The position numbers and the translations under genes are program-made. From NCBI RefSeq assembly GCF_003070885.1, contig NZ_CP028913.1:2232001-2296000 (forward strand): a DNA stretch of 64,000 nucleotides. Reading direction: 5' to 3'. This DNA is from Agromyces badenianii (lineage in GTDB: Bacteria; Actinomycetota; Actinomycetes; Actinomycetales; Microbacteriaceae). Within the stretch, counting starts at the first letter, position 1. Each line of letters opens with the position of its first letter. Positions 36,464 to 47,592 of this stretch are shown here, in pieces. Below the pieces are notes generated by a model that was not told where the DNA came from, made no database searches, and worked only from the letters and a program-made list of their open reading frames with translations.

Positions 36464-37510
36464 TCAGGGCGTGAACGTCGCCGACCCCTCGCCCGGCACG
36501 AGCTCGACCCACGTGTTGCCGGGGGCCAATCGAAGCGGCGAGCCGTCGTCGGCGGTGAGGGTGATCGGCGAGCCCGCGGCATCCTTCGCCCAGGTGCCGT
36601 GGGCGGTGCGACCGGCCGCCGAGACCCATGCCTCGCCCGAGCCGATCATGACGGTCTTCGGCACCTCGCCGTAGCTCCAGTCGATGCCGACCCGCAGCGT
36701 CACGATGTTCGTGGCGCCGACCCGCTCACCCGAGGCCTCGAGGTCTGGCGAGCCCTCTTGCGAGCGCAGCCAGGTGGATGCCGCGCCGTCCCATTCCCAA
36801 GCGGGGAATCGCGCATCGGAGAAGACGAGATCGATGCGCGACGTCGGGGCGGCCGCGAGCGCGGGGGCGACGAGCGGGTCGGCGGTGCCGTACGAGAACT
36901 GCATCGGCGGCGGCGCGAGCGCGGCATTGCGCGAGACCGCTTCGCCGGCACGGAGGACGACATCGTGCGGGCCCGGGCGGTCGTCGGCACGCGAGAAGAG
37001 TCCTGTGTCGTCGTAGTCGAACACGAGGTTCAGCAGCGGTGTCGCCATCATCATCTCGACGAACTGCTCCTGGCCGCCCGAGTAGGCGATGATGCCGCCG
37101 AAGGGCGAGGCGATGTCGGGGTCCATGGGCCGGATCGATCGCACCGGGCCGACCTCGTCGGGAACGTCGGAATGCCAGACGGCGACGTACCGCGTGATGC
37201 CGCCCTCGACGAGCTCTTCGAAGACGAGGTCGGTGCGGTTCAGCGCGAGGTGCGGCCGCGCCTCTTCGTGGTTGTCGATCTTCACCGCGAGCGAGGGATG
37301 CGCGAGCTCCGAGGCATCCGCCGCGGTTCCGCGAAGCGGCGCGAACGACACCGACGAGGGCGCCGAGCCGGCGGCCGGGCGCACCGGCACCTCAGTGTCG
37401 GGGGCGGGCACCGGCGCCGATTGGCATCCGGCGAGCAGCAAGGCCGCGACGGCGAGCACGGCGAACCGCGCTCCCCGTCGATACGGGGCAGGCCGGACCT
37501 GCGCTGCCAT
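36464..37510 (-). CDS. DUF3048 (YerB-like) lipoprotein
   Basis: A 348-residue exported lipoprotein: basic N-terminus, hydrophobic stretch and lipobox LLLAGC (C29). The mature part shows the DUF3048 pattern: SLAVKIDNHEEARPHLALNRTDLVFEELVEGGITRYVAVWHS, VGPVRSIRPMD, AYSGGQEQF, and the C-terminal DUF3048_C region GSPDLEASGERVGATNIVTLRV and GNTWVELVP. Function unknown in the family. It lies just upstream of the groEL promoter on the same strand and probably has its own promoter. Confidence 0.92.
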   Translation of the reverse strand: MAAQVRPAPYRRGARFAVLAVAALLLAGCQSAPVPAPDTEVPVRPAAGSAPSSVSFAPLRGTAADASELAHPSLAVKIDNHEEARPHLALNRTDLVFEELVEGGITRYVAVWHSDVPDEVGPVRSIRPMDPDIASPFGGIIAYSGGQEQFVEMMMATPLLNLVFDYDDTGLFSRADDRPGPHDVVLRAGEAVSRNAALAPPPMQFSYGTADPLVAPALAAAPTSRIDLVFSDARFPAWEWDGAASTWLRSQEGSPDLEASGERVGATNIVTLRVGIDWSYGEVPKTVMIGSGEAWVSAAGRTAHGTWAKDAAGSPITLTADDGSPLRLAPGNTWVELVPGEGSATFTP

Positions 37511-37550
37511 GACCGCCAGCGTAGCGGCGGGTCCGCCCCTGAGTGCGGGA

Positions 37551-37576
37551 ACGCGCCGTCGGATCCGGCGGCGCGT
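37551..37576 (-). terminator. possible cspA terminator
   Basis: Perfect 8-bp arms ACGCGCCG/CGGCGCGT around a 10-base loop, 24 bp past the cspA stop on the minus strand. No T-run follows, so this is only a moderate call. Confidence 0.45.
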
Positions 37577-37599
37577 CCACGAATCGACCTCGAGCCCGA

Positions 37600-37803
37600 T
37601 CAGGCCGGACGCACCGCCTCGGCCTGCGGACCCTTCGAGCCGGTGCCGACCTCGAACACGACCTGCTGGCCCTCCTCGAGCACCTTGTACCCCGACATGT
37701 CGATCGCGGAGTAGTGGACGAAGACGTCTTGGCCCCCCTCGTCGACGGTGATGAATCCGTAGCCCTTTTCAGCGTTGAACCACTTGACGGTTCCGTTCGC
37801 CAT
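37600..37803 (-). CDS. cspA: cold-shock protein (CspA family)
   Basis: A 67-residue single cold-shock domain that binds single-stranded nucleic acid. The RNP1 motif is KGYGFITV and RNP2 is VFVHYSAI; the N-terminus [17 protein letters not shown] is canonical. GGGAGC lies just before the ATG. An open frame continues 63 codons upstream, but the domain starts exactly at this ATG and the ribosome binding site agrees. Confidence 0.97.
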   Translation of the reverse strand: MANGTVKWFNAEKGYGFITVDEGGQDVFVHYSAIDMSGYKVLEEGQQVVFEVGTGSKGPQAEAVRPA

Positions 37804-38083
37804 GCGTTGCTCCCATGTTGCCGTGTGTCCGATCAGCACCTGCCAGTGGCCTGTGCCGGGCCACTCGATCGCAACGACGAACGCCAGGGACGGCGCCGGG
37901 TATTCGCACGGGAGAGCGGCCGAATCCAGATAGTCACGACAGTGCGCTCGGGCACAAGAGGCCGTCGAGTCGAGCAGGTCTCGGAATGGCAACGATTCGC
38001 CTGCTCGCGCCGGCCAGGTGGCGGTCAGTCGGCCGCCGTGAGCCGGTCAGGCGGCTGGTCGGGCCTCGGTCGGGCCGTCGCGA
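37804..38083 (-). other. cspA leader region
   Basis: A 280-bp gap between the LytR_C gene and cspA on the same strand. It should hold the cspA promoter and a long 5' leader, as in many cold-shock genes. I see no cold-box motif that I can defend and no separate gene. Confidence 0.35.
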
Positions 38084-38632
38084 TCAGCCGGCGGCGGTCG
38101 CGTCGGCGTAGTCGGAGCCGAGCACGACGACGAGCTGGTTGCCCGTGGCCGCGAACTGCTCGGACACCCGCACATCCGCCTCCGGCAGGAACTGCGCGAC
38201 GCCGCGAGCCGCCCCCTCGAGCTCGGGCGCGACGTAGTAGACGACCGTCTCGGTCAGCGTGTTCTCGCTCGCGTTCGCCGTCGAACCGACGGGCACGCCG
38301 TTGGCCACGAGCGTCTCGGCGGCCTTGGCCGCGAGCCCGGCCGTCGACGTGCCGTTCAGCACGAGCACCGGAACGTCGGGCGCGATCACCGGCTCGGCCG
38401 TGACGACCGGCTCGGCGCTCGGGCTCGCCACCGGGGGGTTGCCGAAGTTCAGCCGATCGTTGAACAGCATGACGCCGCCGATGCCGGCGGCGACCAGCAC
38501 GACGGTCGCGAGCGCTCCCCAGGCGACCACGATCCAGCCGGCGCCGCGGCGTGCCGGCGCCCGATGGGCACCGACCCGGTCGATGCCGTGCGGGATCGAG
38601 TCGAAACGGTCGCGGGGGAACTTCTGTGCCAT
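38084..38632 (-). CDS. LytR C-terminal domain membrane protein
   Basis: A 182-residue protein with a cytoplasmic basic N-terminus, one membrane helix (about residues 32-56) and an extracytoplasmic LytR_C domain (VPVLVLNGTSTAGLAAKAAETL, ASENTLTETVVYYVAPELEGAARGVAQFL, NQLVVVLGSDYA). The domain often accompanies cell-wall glycopolymer ligases but stands alone here; its role is not known. The order DUF3263, LytR_C, cspA, groEL recurs in actinobacteria. Confidence 0.9.
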   Translation of the reverse strand: MAQKFPRDRFDSIPHGIDRVGAHRAPARRGAGWIVVAWGALATVVLVAAGIGGVMLFNDRLNFGNPPVASPSAEPVVTAEPVIAPDVPVLVLNGTSTAGLAAKAAETLVANGVPVGSTANASENTLTETVVYYVAPELEGAARGVAQFLPEADVRVSEQFAATGNQLVVVLGSDYADATAAG

Positions 38633-38660
38633 GGTTCCAGTCGTCGGGTCGGGGCCGGGC

Positions 38661-38957
38661 TCAGTCGAGCGGTCGGCCGATCGAGAGCGAACGCCGGGTT
38701 CGCGCCGCCGCGCGGGCCGCACGCAACCGCTGCAGTCGCTTGACGAGCATGGGGTCGTGGCGGAGCGCCGCGGGCGAATCGATGAGCTCGCCGAGTATCC
38801 GATAGTACCGGGCTGCGGAGATGCCGAACTCGTCGCGAATCGCCTCGGCCTTCGCACCCGGATGCTGCCACGCGCGTGATTCGAACGCGAGCACTCGCAC
38901 CTCGCGCTCGTCGAGCGCCGACTCCGCCAGGCGGTGCGGCAGTCGCTCGGCGCTCAT
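38661..38957 (-). CDS. DUF3263 domain protein
   Basis: A 98-residue basic protein. The central part, RVLAFESRAWQHPGAKAEAIRDEFGISAARYYRILGELIDSPAAL, matches the actinobacterial DUF3263 family and contains a plausible helix-turn-helix, so DNA binding is likely though unproven. GGGAGG sits before the ATG. It is followed by the LytR_C gene 28 bp downstream. Confidence 0.88.
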   Translation of the reverse strand: MSAERLPHRLAESALDEREVRVLAFESRAWQHPGAKAEAIRDEFGISAARYYRILGELIDSPAALRHDPMLVKRLQRLRAARAAARTRRSLSIGRPLD

Positions 38958-39184
38958 GCGACCTCCCGTCGAGGCGAGCCGGATGCACCGCCTGCACGTC
39001 ATCCTAGACACCGTCGTCCGTGCGCGCGCCGAGTGAGGGCGGCGTGTGGGGGCGGCGTGTGCCCGCGCGATGGGCGGCAGCAGGAACATCGACGCGGCCG
39101 CCGGCGTTGCATCCGTTGTCGGAACCCGTCGGCAGACCTGCGAGCATGGTGGGGCACCGACGCGAGCACTGGGAGGACCGCTTC

Positions 39185-39586
39185 ATGGCGTACAACGTGG
39201 ACAAGACCGACGAGGAGTGGCGCGCCGAACTCGGCGGCGAGCAGTACTCCGTGCTCCGCGAGGCGGCGACTGAACGGCCGTGGACGGGCGAGCTGCTCGA
39301 TGAAGACCGGGCCGGCGTCTACACCTGTGCCGCCTGCGGCTCGGAGCTCTTCCAGAGCGGCACGAAGTTCGACTCGGGCTGCGGCTGGCCGAGTTTCTAC
39401 GAGTCGGTGCGGCCCGAGGCCGTCGAGCTCATCGAGGACTCCTCGCTCGGCATGGTGCGCACCGAAGTGCGCTGCGCGAACTGCGGATCGCACCTCGGGC
39501 ACGTCTTCCCCGACGGCTTCGGCACGCCGACCGGTGACCGCTACTGCATGAACTCCATCGCCCTCGATTTCACCGCCGAGTCCTGA
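39185..39586 (+). CDS. msrB: peptide-methionine (R)-S-oxide reductase
   Basis: Repairs methionine-R-sulfoxide in proteins. The 133-residue enzyme has the zinc CxxC pairs CAACGSELF and CANCGSHLGH, GCGWPSF, and the catalytic Cys in RYCMNSIAL. GGGAGG precedes the ATG at proper spacing. Directly followed by the nitroreductase gene with no gap, so the two are co-translated. Confidence 0.97.
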   Translation: MAYNVDKTDEEWRAELGGEQYSVLREAATERPWTGELLDEDRAGVYTCAACGSELFQSGTKFDSGCGWPSFYESVRPEAVELIEDSSLGMVRTEVRCANCGSHLGHVFPDGFGTPTGDRYCMNSIALDFTAES

Positions 39587-40141
39587 GTGGCGGCGTCCGC
39601 TCGCGAGGCGATGCTCGCCAGGCGGTCGGCGCCCAAGGTCACGGATGCCGCGCCTGACGACGACGTCGTCGTGTCACTGCTCGAAGCGGCGGGCCGGGTC
39701 GCCGACCACGCGGCCCTCCGCCCGTGGCGCGTCATCGCGATCCGCGGCGACGCACGGGCACGCCTGGGCGCGGCACTCGCCGCCGCGGCCGGACTCGACG
39801 GCGAGCACGCCGCCCGGCTCTCGCGAAAGCCCCTGCGCGCCCCGCTGCTGCTCGCGATCGTCGCCGTCACGACGACTCATCACAAGGTCGCCGCGTGGGA
39901 GCAGGAGGCCGTAGCCGCGGGGGTCGCCCACCAGCTCAGCCTGCTGCTTGACGAGGCGGGGTGGGGCGTGATGTGGCGCACCGGGCCGCACACGCGGCAT
40001 CCGCTCGTCGCCGAGATGCACGGCCTCGCTCCAGGTGAGAGGCTGCTCGGCTGGCTGTACGTCGGCGGCCTCCCGGCCGGAACACGCCCCGAGCGCGGTC
40101 TCGACTCGGGCGCCGCCGCTCGGTTCAGCTCACTCGACTGA
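39587..40141 (+). CDS. nitroreductase family flavoprotein
   Basis: A 184-residue FMN-dependent oxidoreductase of the small nitroreductase group. AREAMLARRSAPKV gives the R-R-S FMN phosphate contacts, LRPWRVIAI matches the H/R-P-W-R motif, and LLLDEAGWGVMWRTGPHT and LLGWLYVGG the C-terminal FMN region. Its GTG immediately follows the msrB TGA. Physiological substrate unknown; pairing with msrB suggests an oxidative-stress role. Confidence 0.88.
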   Translation: MAASAREAMLARRSAPKVTDAAPDDDVVVSLLEAAGRVADHAALRPWRVIAIRGDARARLGAALAAAAGLDGEHAARLSRKPLRAPLLLAIVAVTTTHHKVAAWEQEAVAAGVAHQLSLLLDEAGWGVMWRTGPHTRHPLVAEMHGLAPGERLLGWLYVGGLPAGTRPERGLDSGAAARFSSLD

Positions 40142-40153
40142 ACGACGCCGACG

Positions 40154-41212
40154 TCAGGCGGCGCCGTCGCCCTGTTGCGCGGCGCCCGCCGGTGCAACGG
40201 CGTGCTTGCGACGACCCCAGCGGATCGAGGCGACGGCGACGGCGATCAGGGCGAGCACCGTTCCGCCGATCGTCGCGATGTCGACGCGGGCATCGGCCGT
40301 CGGCAGGAGCAGGTCGAGCGCGAGCGCCGCGACGAGTTGCCCGGCGACCCCGCAGAGCGCGAGCAGCAGCACCCCGAGCACCCGCACGAGCATCGCCTGC
40401 CCGGCGATGAAGATGCAGCCGAGCGCCCCGCCGGCGTAGAGCCACGGCTCGCCCGGCAGCGCCGTCGGCCAGCCTGCGGATGCCGCGTGCACGATCATCG
40501 CCACGACGAGCGCCGTCGTTCCGACCGCGAAGTTGACGACGGTCGCGGTGAGCGCGCTGCCGGCGACCATCTTCACTCGCCCGTTGACGGCCTGCTGCCA
40601 TGCGGCGCCGATGCCCGCGATGAAGGGCAGCACCATGAGCAGCACCGGCACGTCTCGAGTGATCTGGGCGGAGACCGCCCAGCCGATCGCGGCGAGCGCG
40701 AGCACCGCGCCGATCACCCGAGTCGCCGAGAGCGGGCGCCGGCCTCCCGGCCCGAGGCCCAGGAGGTCGAACACGATGCCGCCCACCGTCTGTCCGGCGA
40801 CGATGGCGATCGTGAACAGGGCGACCCCGATGACCCCGGCCGACAAGCCCTGCGTGGTCACGAACCAGGCGCCGGCGAGCCCGCCGAGCACCATCCACCA
40901 GGCGAGTCGCCCGCCGCGAAGCGCGCCGGCCACTCGCGCGAGGCCCGTGCGACCCGGGCTCCAGAAGGCGAGCACCACGAGCAGGATGACGAGCCCGCTG
41001 CCGAACGAGATCGCGGCCGCGGTGAACGGATCGTCGAGTGCCGAGGCGAGCTCGCCGTTCACCCGGGACTGCAGCGCCGTGGCAGCTCCGAGCAGCAGCG
41101 CGATGACGAGCGCGAGCCAGATCGGAATCCGTGAGCGCTCGACGTGTGCGTGCTGGTCAACAGGGTCGGCGGCGTGCGCCAGGGGAACCGTCTGGGGTGA
41201 ATCTTGAGTCAA
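40154..41212 (-). CDS. DMT-superfamily transporter, tandem DUF606/YdcZ
   Basis: A 352-residue membrane protein with about ten hydrophobic segments arranged as two YdcZ/DUF606 repeats (ALQSRVNGELASALDDPFTAAAISFGSG, then AAWQQAVNGRVKMVAGSALTATVVNFAVG). The N/Q-G-R/E motif recurs in both. Substrate unknown. The only in-frame start before the first helix is TTG 41212, two bases from the 3' end of tRNA-Thr, with no ribosome binding site. Translation probably depends on a transcript running through the tRNA. Confidence 0.85.
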   Translation of the reverse strand: MTQDSPQTVPLAHAADPVDQHAHVERSRIPIWLALVIALLLGAATALQSRVNGELASALDDPFTAAAISFGSGLVILLVVLAFWSPGRTGLARVAGALRGGRLAWWMVLGGLAGAWFVTTQGLSAGVIGVALFTIAIVAGQTVGGIVFDLLGLGPGGRRPLSATRVIGAVLALAAIGWAVSAQITRDVPVLLMVLPFIAGIGAAWQQAVNGRVKMVAGSALTATVVNFAVGTTALVVAMIVHAASAGWPTALPGEPWLYAGGALGCIFIAGQAMLVRVLGVLLLALCGVAGQLVAALALDLLLPTADARVDIATIGGTVLALIAVAVASIRWGRRKHAVAPAGAAQQGDGAA

Positions 41213-41213
41213 G

Positions 41214-41286
41214 AGCCGGCTGCGGGACTCGAACCCGCAACCCCCGCTTTACAAGAGCGGTGCGCTACCAATTGCGCCAAGCCGGC
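41214..41286 (-). tRNA. tRNA-Thr (TGT anticodon)
   Basis: Minus-strand cloverleaf of 73 nt. The acceptor GCCGGCT/AGCCGGC and the T arm GCGGG-TTCGAGT-CCCGC are complete. The anticodon stem CCGCT/AGCGG encloses CTTGTAA (anticodon TGT). Discriminator T; CCA is not encoded. Reads ACA/ACG-type threonine codons. Confidence 0.96.
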
Positions 41287-41335
41287 GAGGGGATGCCTCC
41301 CCGACATCCTATCGATCGGCGGCGGGCCGAACGCA

Positions 41336-41364
41336 CGAAGGCCCGGCATGGTGCCGGGCCTTCG
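41336..41364 (-). terminator. terminator after the DsbA-like gene
   Basis: Perfect 13-bp arms CGAAGGCCCGGCA/TGCCGGGCCTTCG with a 3-base loop, about 17 bp past the stop of the minus-strand thioredoxin-fold gene and upstream of tRNA-Thr. Confidence 0.8.
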
Positions 41365-41380
41365 TGGAGCGCGTCGAGGG

Positions 41381-42289
41381 TCAGGGCGCGGGTGTCGAGG
41401 TCGACTCCGAGAACGTCTCGCCGGTCGCCTGCAGCACGAACGACTGGAACTCGGCCGGGTCTTTCAGCGAGCCCTCGTACTGCTTGCCGTTGACGAGCAC
41501 CGTCGGGGTGCCCTTGATCGACTCGAGGTCGGAGTTCGGCACCGGCTCGGTCAGGGCGCGCGTCGTGGCATCCTGCACCCATTTCTTGAACTGGGTGTCG
41601 TCGATGCACTTCTCGATCGTCGAGAGCGAGCTCACGCCCGCCTCCTTCGCGAGCGCCTTGATCTGGGTGTTGTCGAGTCCGGCGGAGGTCTCCTCGGGCT
41701 GGTTCTCGAAGAGCAGCTCGTTGAAGTCGAAGAACGACTCGGGCGAGGCGTCAGCGACGCACGCCGCGGCGTTGGCGGCGCGCAGCGAGTACTGGGTGCC
41801 GGCCGACTTGTTCGTCAGCAGGGCGATCGGGTGCACTTCGAGCGTCGCGGCCCCCGACTCGACCATCGTCCTGATCGATTCGGAGTTCGTCGTCTCGAAC
41901 TGGCCGCAGAAGGGGCAGAGGTAGTCGATGTAGGTGACGATGTTGGCGACGGTGCCGCTGTCGTCGGGCGTCGACGGCGTCGGCGCCTCTCCCGCGGCGA
42001 GCGCAGGGGTCTCGGTCGCGGTGATGACCCCGTCGACTCCCGTGAGCAGGATGCCGTCGCTCGCCATGTTGGCCGGGCCCGGACCGTCGGGCTTGGCGTT
42101 GTTGAGGATCACGCTGAGGATGAGCGCCGCGACCGCGAGCACTGCGACGATGACGCCGCCCTGGATGAGCACCTTGTTGCGTCGCTCACGCTTCTTCTGC
42201 TCCTCTCGGAGCACCCGCGCCTTCTCGCGCGCGGCTTCGCGCTGTTCGTTACGGGTGGGGCGTGGCTGATTCGATCCGCCGTTGCTCAT
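41381..42289 (-). CDS. membrane-anchored DsbA-like thioredoxin-fold protein
   Basis: A 302-residue protein with a highly charged cytoplasmic N-terminus (about 38 residues, probably helical), one membrane helix (39-62), and an extracytoplasmic DsbA/DSBA-like domain with active site C125-P-F-C128 in YIDYLCPFCGQFE. IKGTPTVLVNGKQYEGSL supplies the cis-Pro loop (TPT). It would form or reshuffle disulfides in exported proteins. The type resembles actinobacterial Thioredoxin_4 proteins. Confidence 0.92.
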   Translation of the reverse strand: MSNGGSNQPRPTRNEQREAAREKARVLREEQKKRERRNKVLIQGGVIVAVLAVAALILSVILNNAKPDGPGPANMASDGILLTGVDGVITATETPALAAGEAPTPSTPDDSGTVANIVTYIDYLCPFCGQFETTNSESIRTMVESGAATLEVHPIALLTNKSAGTQYSLRAANAAACVADASPESFFDFNELLFENQPEETSAGLDNTQIKALAKEAGVSSLSTIEKCIDDTQFKKWVQDATTRALTEPVPNSDLESIKGTPTVLVNGKQYEGSLKDPAEFQSFVLQATGETFSESTSTPAP

Positions 42290-42543
42290 CGATGGTCACT
42301 CCGGTCGCTGTGGGGGCGCGCGCGTAGGCATGCGGGCACACACGATAGTAGGGACGATGGCTGGGAAACACCCAAACGGCATCCGCGAGCGGGCCGAATC
42401 CGAGCTGGGTGCCGCGGCACCCGTGGATCGGGCTCGTGCCGGGCGAGGACGCCCCGTGCGATACTGAGTGGGCGTCAGCGTCGACGCAGTCCATCACTAC
42501 GGATCGTCCGGCACGTACCTGCCGGTGAAGGAGAACACGAATC

Positions 42544-43644
<1,101 letters not shown>

Positions 43645-43663
43645 CCTCCGCCTCCAGATCGAT

Positions 43664-43697
43664 GATGCCGGTCGGGCCCTCGGGCCCGGCCGGCATC
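43664..43697 (+). terminator. terminator after ugpC
   Basis: 16-base arms (43664-43679 and 43682-43697) match at 15 positions with a 2-base loop; the stem will open slightly at the top. It begins 20 bp past the ugpC stop. Confidence 0.75.
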
Positions 43698-43739
43698 GCC
43701 GTTCTCCGGCATGATCAACCGCGACTACGCTGAACCACA

Positions 43740-45062
43740 ATGAGCGGATCACTCTCCATCACTTCGGCCATGGCCGACCCCGCACTGCTCGACCTTCCCT
43801 GGGACCTCCCTCTCGAGGCGTGGCCGAGCGACACGATCGCGGCACTGCCGAAGGGCATCTCCCGCCACCTCGTGCGGTTCGCGCACCTCGGCGCCCACAT
43901 CGTGGCGATCAAGGAGACCACGTCCGAGATGGCCAAGGGCGAGTACGAGATGCTGCGCACCCTGCAGCGTCTCGACATCCCCTGCGTCGACCCGGTCGCG
44001 GTCATCACGAACCGCACCGACGCCGAGGGCGAGCCGCTGAAGCCGGTGCTCGTCACCCGGCATCTGCGATTCTCGCTCCCGTACCGCGCGCTCTTCTCGC
44101 AGACTCTGCGGCCCGACACGGCGACGCGGCTCGTCGACGCCCTCGCGGTGCTGCTCGTGCGCCTGCACATCGTCGGCTTCTTCTGGGGCGACGTGTCGCT
44201 CTCGAACACCCTCTTCCGACGTGACGCCGGAGCGTTCGCGGCGTACCTCGTCGACGCCGAGACCGGCAAGCTCTACGAGGGAGGTCTCTCGAACGGCCAG
44301 CGCGAGAACGACCTCGAGATCGCCCGGGTGAACATCGCCGGCGAGCTGCTCGACCTCGAGGCCGGCGGCAAGGTCGCCGACGAACTCGACCCCGTCAACA
44401 TCTCGAACGGCATCGTCGAGGCCTACCGCAGTCTCTGGATCGAGCTCACCGGCTCCGAGTCCTTCTCGAGCGCCGAGCGGTGGCGCATCAACGAGCGCGT
44501 GAACCGACTGAACCAGCTGGGCTTCGACATCGAAGAGCTCGCCATCAAGACGGATGAGACCGGCACGACCGTGCGCATCCAGCCGAAGGTCGTGGACGCC
44601 GGCCATCACCAGCGGCGCCTGCTTCGGCTGACCGGGCTCGATGCGGGTGAGAACCAGGCTCGCCGTCTGCTCAACGACCTCGACTCCTATCGGGCCGCCT
44701 ACGGCAAGACCGAGCTCGACGAGGAGATGGTCGCCCACGAGTGGCTCATGCGCGTCTTCGAACCGGTCGTGCGGGCGATCCCGCTCGAGTTGCGCGGCAA
44801 GCTCGAACCCGCCGAGGTCTTCCACCAGTTGCTCGATCACCGCTGGTACCTCGCCCAACAGGCCGGACACGACATCCCGCTCGCCGAGGCGGTGAACTCC
44901 TACGTCAACACCGTGCTCCGGCACCGACGCGATGAGGCGACGGTGATCGGTCCGTCGACCGACGCCTTCACGATGCCGATCGAGACGATCCCGTCGACCG
45001 ACACCGCCGCGTTCGCCGCGCTCGACCCCGACGACGACGGCGACTGGCGCGCGAACGTCTGA
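43740..45062 (+). CDS. DUF4032 kinase-like protein
   Basis: A 440-residue soluble protein. The N-terminal half carries a degenerate protein-kinase/LPS-kinase pattern: IVAIKETTSEMAKGEYEMLRTLQRL (Lys and Glu), FFWGDVSLSNTLFRR (catalytic loop-like, D-x4-N) and YLVDAETGKLYE (DFG-like Asp). The C-terminal half is the DUF4032 region. Kinase activity is plausible but unshown. It commonly neighbours UgpC-type ATPase genes in actinobacteria, as here, which suggests a link to sugar uptake. Confidence 0.88.
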   Translation: MSGSLSITSAMADPALLDLPWDLPLEAWPSDTIAALPKGISRHLVRFAHLGAHIVAIKETTSEMAKGEYEMLRTLQRLDIPCVDPVAVITNRTDAEGEPLKPVLVTRHLRFSLPYRALFSQTLRPDTATRLVDALAVLLVRLHIVGFFWGDVSLSNTLFRRDAGAFAAYLVDAETGKLYEGGLSNGQRENDLEIARVNIAGELLDLEAGGKVADELDPVNISNGIVEAYRSLWIELTGSESFSSAERWRINERVNRLNQLGFDIEELAIKTDETGTTVRIQPKVVDAGHHQRRLLRLTGLDAGENQARRLLNDLDSYRAAYGKTELDEEMVAHEWLMRVFEPVVRAIPLELRGKLEPAEVFHQLLDHRWYLAQQAGHDIPLAEAVNSYVNTVLRHRRDEATVIGPSTDAFTMPIETIPSTDTAAFAALDPDDDGDWRANV

Positions 45063-45103
45063 CCCCGCCACTCGCGCCTCGACCGGCGGTGCGGGGGGGC
45101 CCG

Positions 45104-46119
45104 CTACTCGGCGCGGAGCTTGGAGATCTCGTAGAGCGTGACCGATGCGGCGATGCCGGCGTTCAGGGATTCGGTCGCCGCGGTGATCGGAATCGAGACG
45201 ATCGCGTCGCACGTCTCGGCGACGAGCCGCGAGAGCCCCTTGCCCTCGCTGCCGACGACGACCACGATCGGACGGTCGGCCCAGGTGAGACCGGGCAGCG
45301 AGACGTCGCCGTCGCCGTCGAGGCCGAGCACGAAGACCCCGCGCTCCTTCAGCGCCTTGAGCGTCTGGGTGAGGTTCGGTGCCATCGCCACGGGCACACG
45401 GGCGGCGGCGCCGGCCGAGGTCTTCCATGCGGCCGAGTTCACGCCCACCGAGCGGCGCTGCGGCACGATCACGCCCTGCCCGCCGAACGCGCCGGTCGAA
45501 CGCAGGATCGCGCCGAGGTTGCGCGGGTCGGTGATGCCGTCGAGCGCGACGAAGAGCGGCGTCTCATCACGGGCGAGCACCTCGTCGAGCAGTTCGATCG
45601 GGTGCGCGTACTCGTAGGGCGGCACCTTGAGGGCGAGGCCCTGGTGCACGCCGCCCTCGCCGGCGAGGCGGTCGAGCTCGGGCCGCATGACCTCGAGAAT
45701 CGGGATTTCACGATTGGTGGCGATCTTGATCGCCTCGCGCACCCGGTCGTCCATCTCGACGCGGGCTGCGACGTACAGGGTGGTCGCGGGGATGCGCGCC
45801 CGCAGTGCCTCGACGACCGAATTGCGGCCCGTCACGATCTCGGACTCGTCGCCGGACTTCGCGCGGCGCGCCGCGCCCGATGCGCCACGCGGTGCGCCGG
45901 CACGCTGACCCGAGCCCTGACCGGCGACCCTCTTGCCGCCTGAGGCGCGGTATCGCTCCTCGGCGGCCTTGCGCTTGCCGGCGGGGTGCCACGCACGGTC
46001 TTCCGCCTTCGGCGTCGGCCCCTTGCCCTCGAGCGCCTGCCGGCCCTGCCCGCCGGAACCGACCTGATTGCTCTTGCCCTTGCGCACGGCTCCGGCCCGC
46101 GACTTTCCGCTGCTGCCCT

Positions 46120-46123
<4 letters not shown>
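45104..46123 (-). CDS. rlmB: 23S rRNA (guanosine-2'-O)-methyltransferase
   Basis: SpoU-class methyltransferase expected to modify G2251 of 23S rRNA. The 339-residue protein has a basic Gly/Lys/Arg-rich N-terminal extension of about 95 residues, a substrate-binding domain, and the three trefoil-knot motifs: DPRNLGAILRSTGAFG, VVGSEGKGLSRLV and IPITAATESLNAGIAASVTLYE. The start overlaps the cysS stop (ATGA). The extension is poorly conserved and probably aids RNA binding. Confidence 0.94.
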
Positions 46124-47544
<1,421 letters not shown>

Positions 47545-47592
47545 TCGGCAAGCCTACCGGCCGGGTGTGTCGGGACCCGCGCGAGCCCCGGC

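Noticed and set aside
37804..37992. N-terminal extension of the cold-shock protein
   Set aside because: The frame is open upstream, but the domain begins at ATG 37803 with a ribosome binding site, and the upstream translation resembles no cold-shock family extension.
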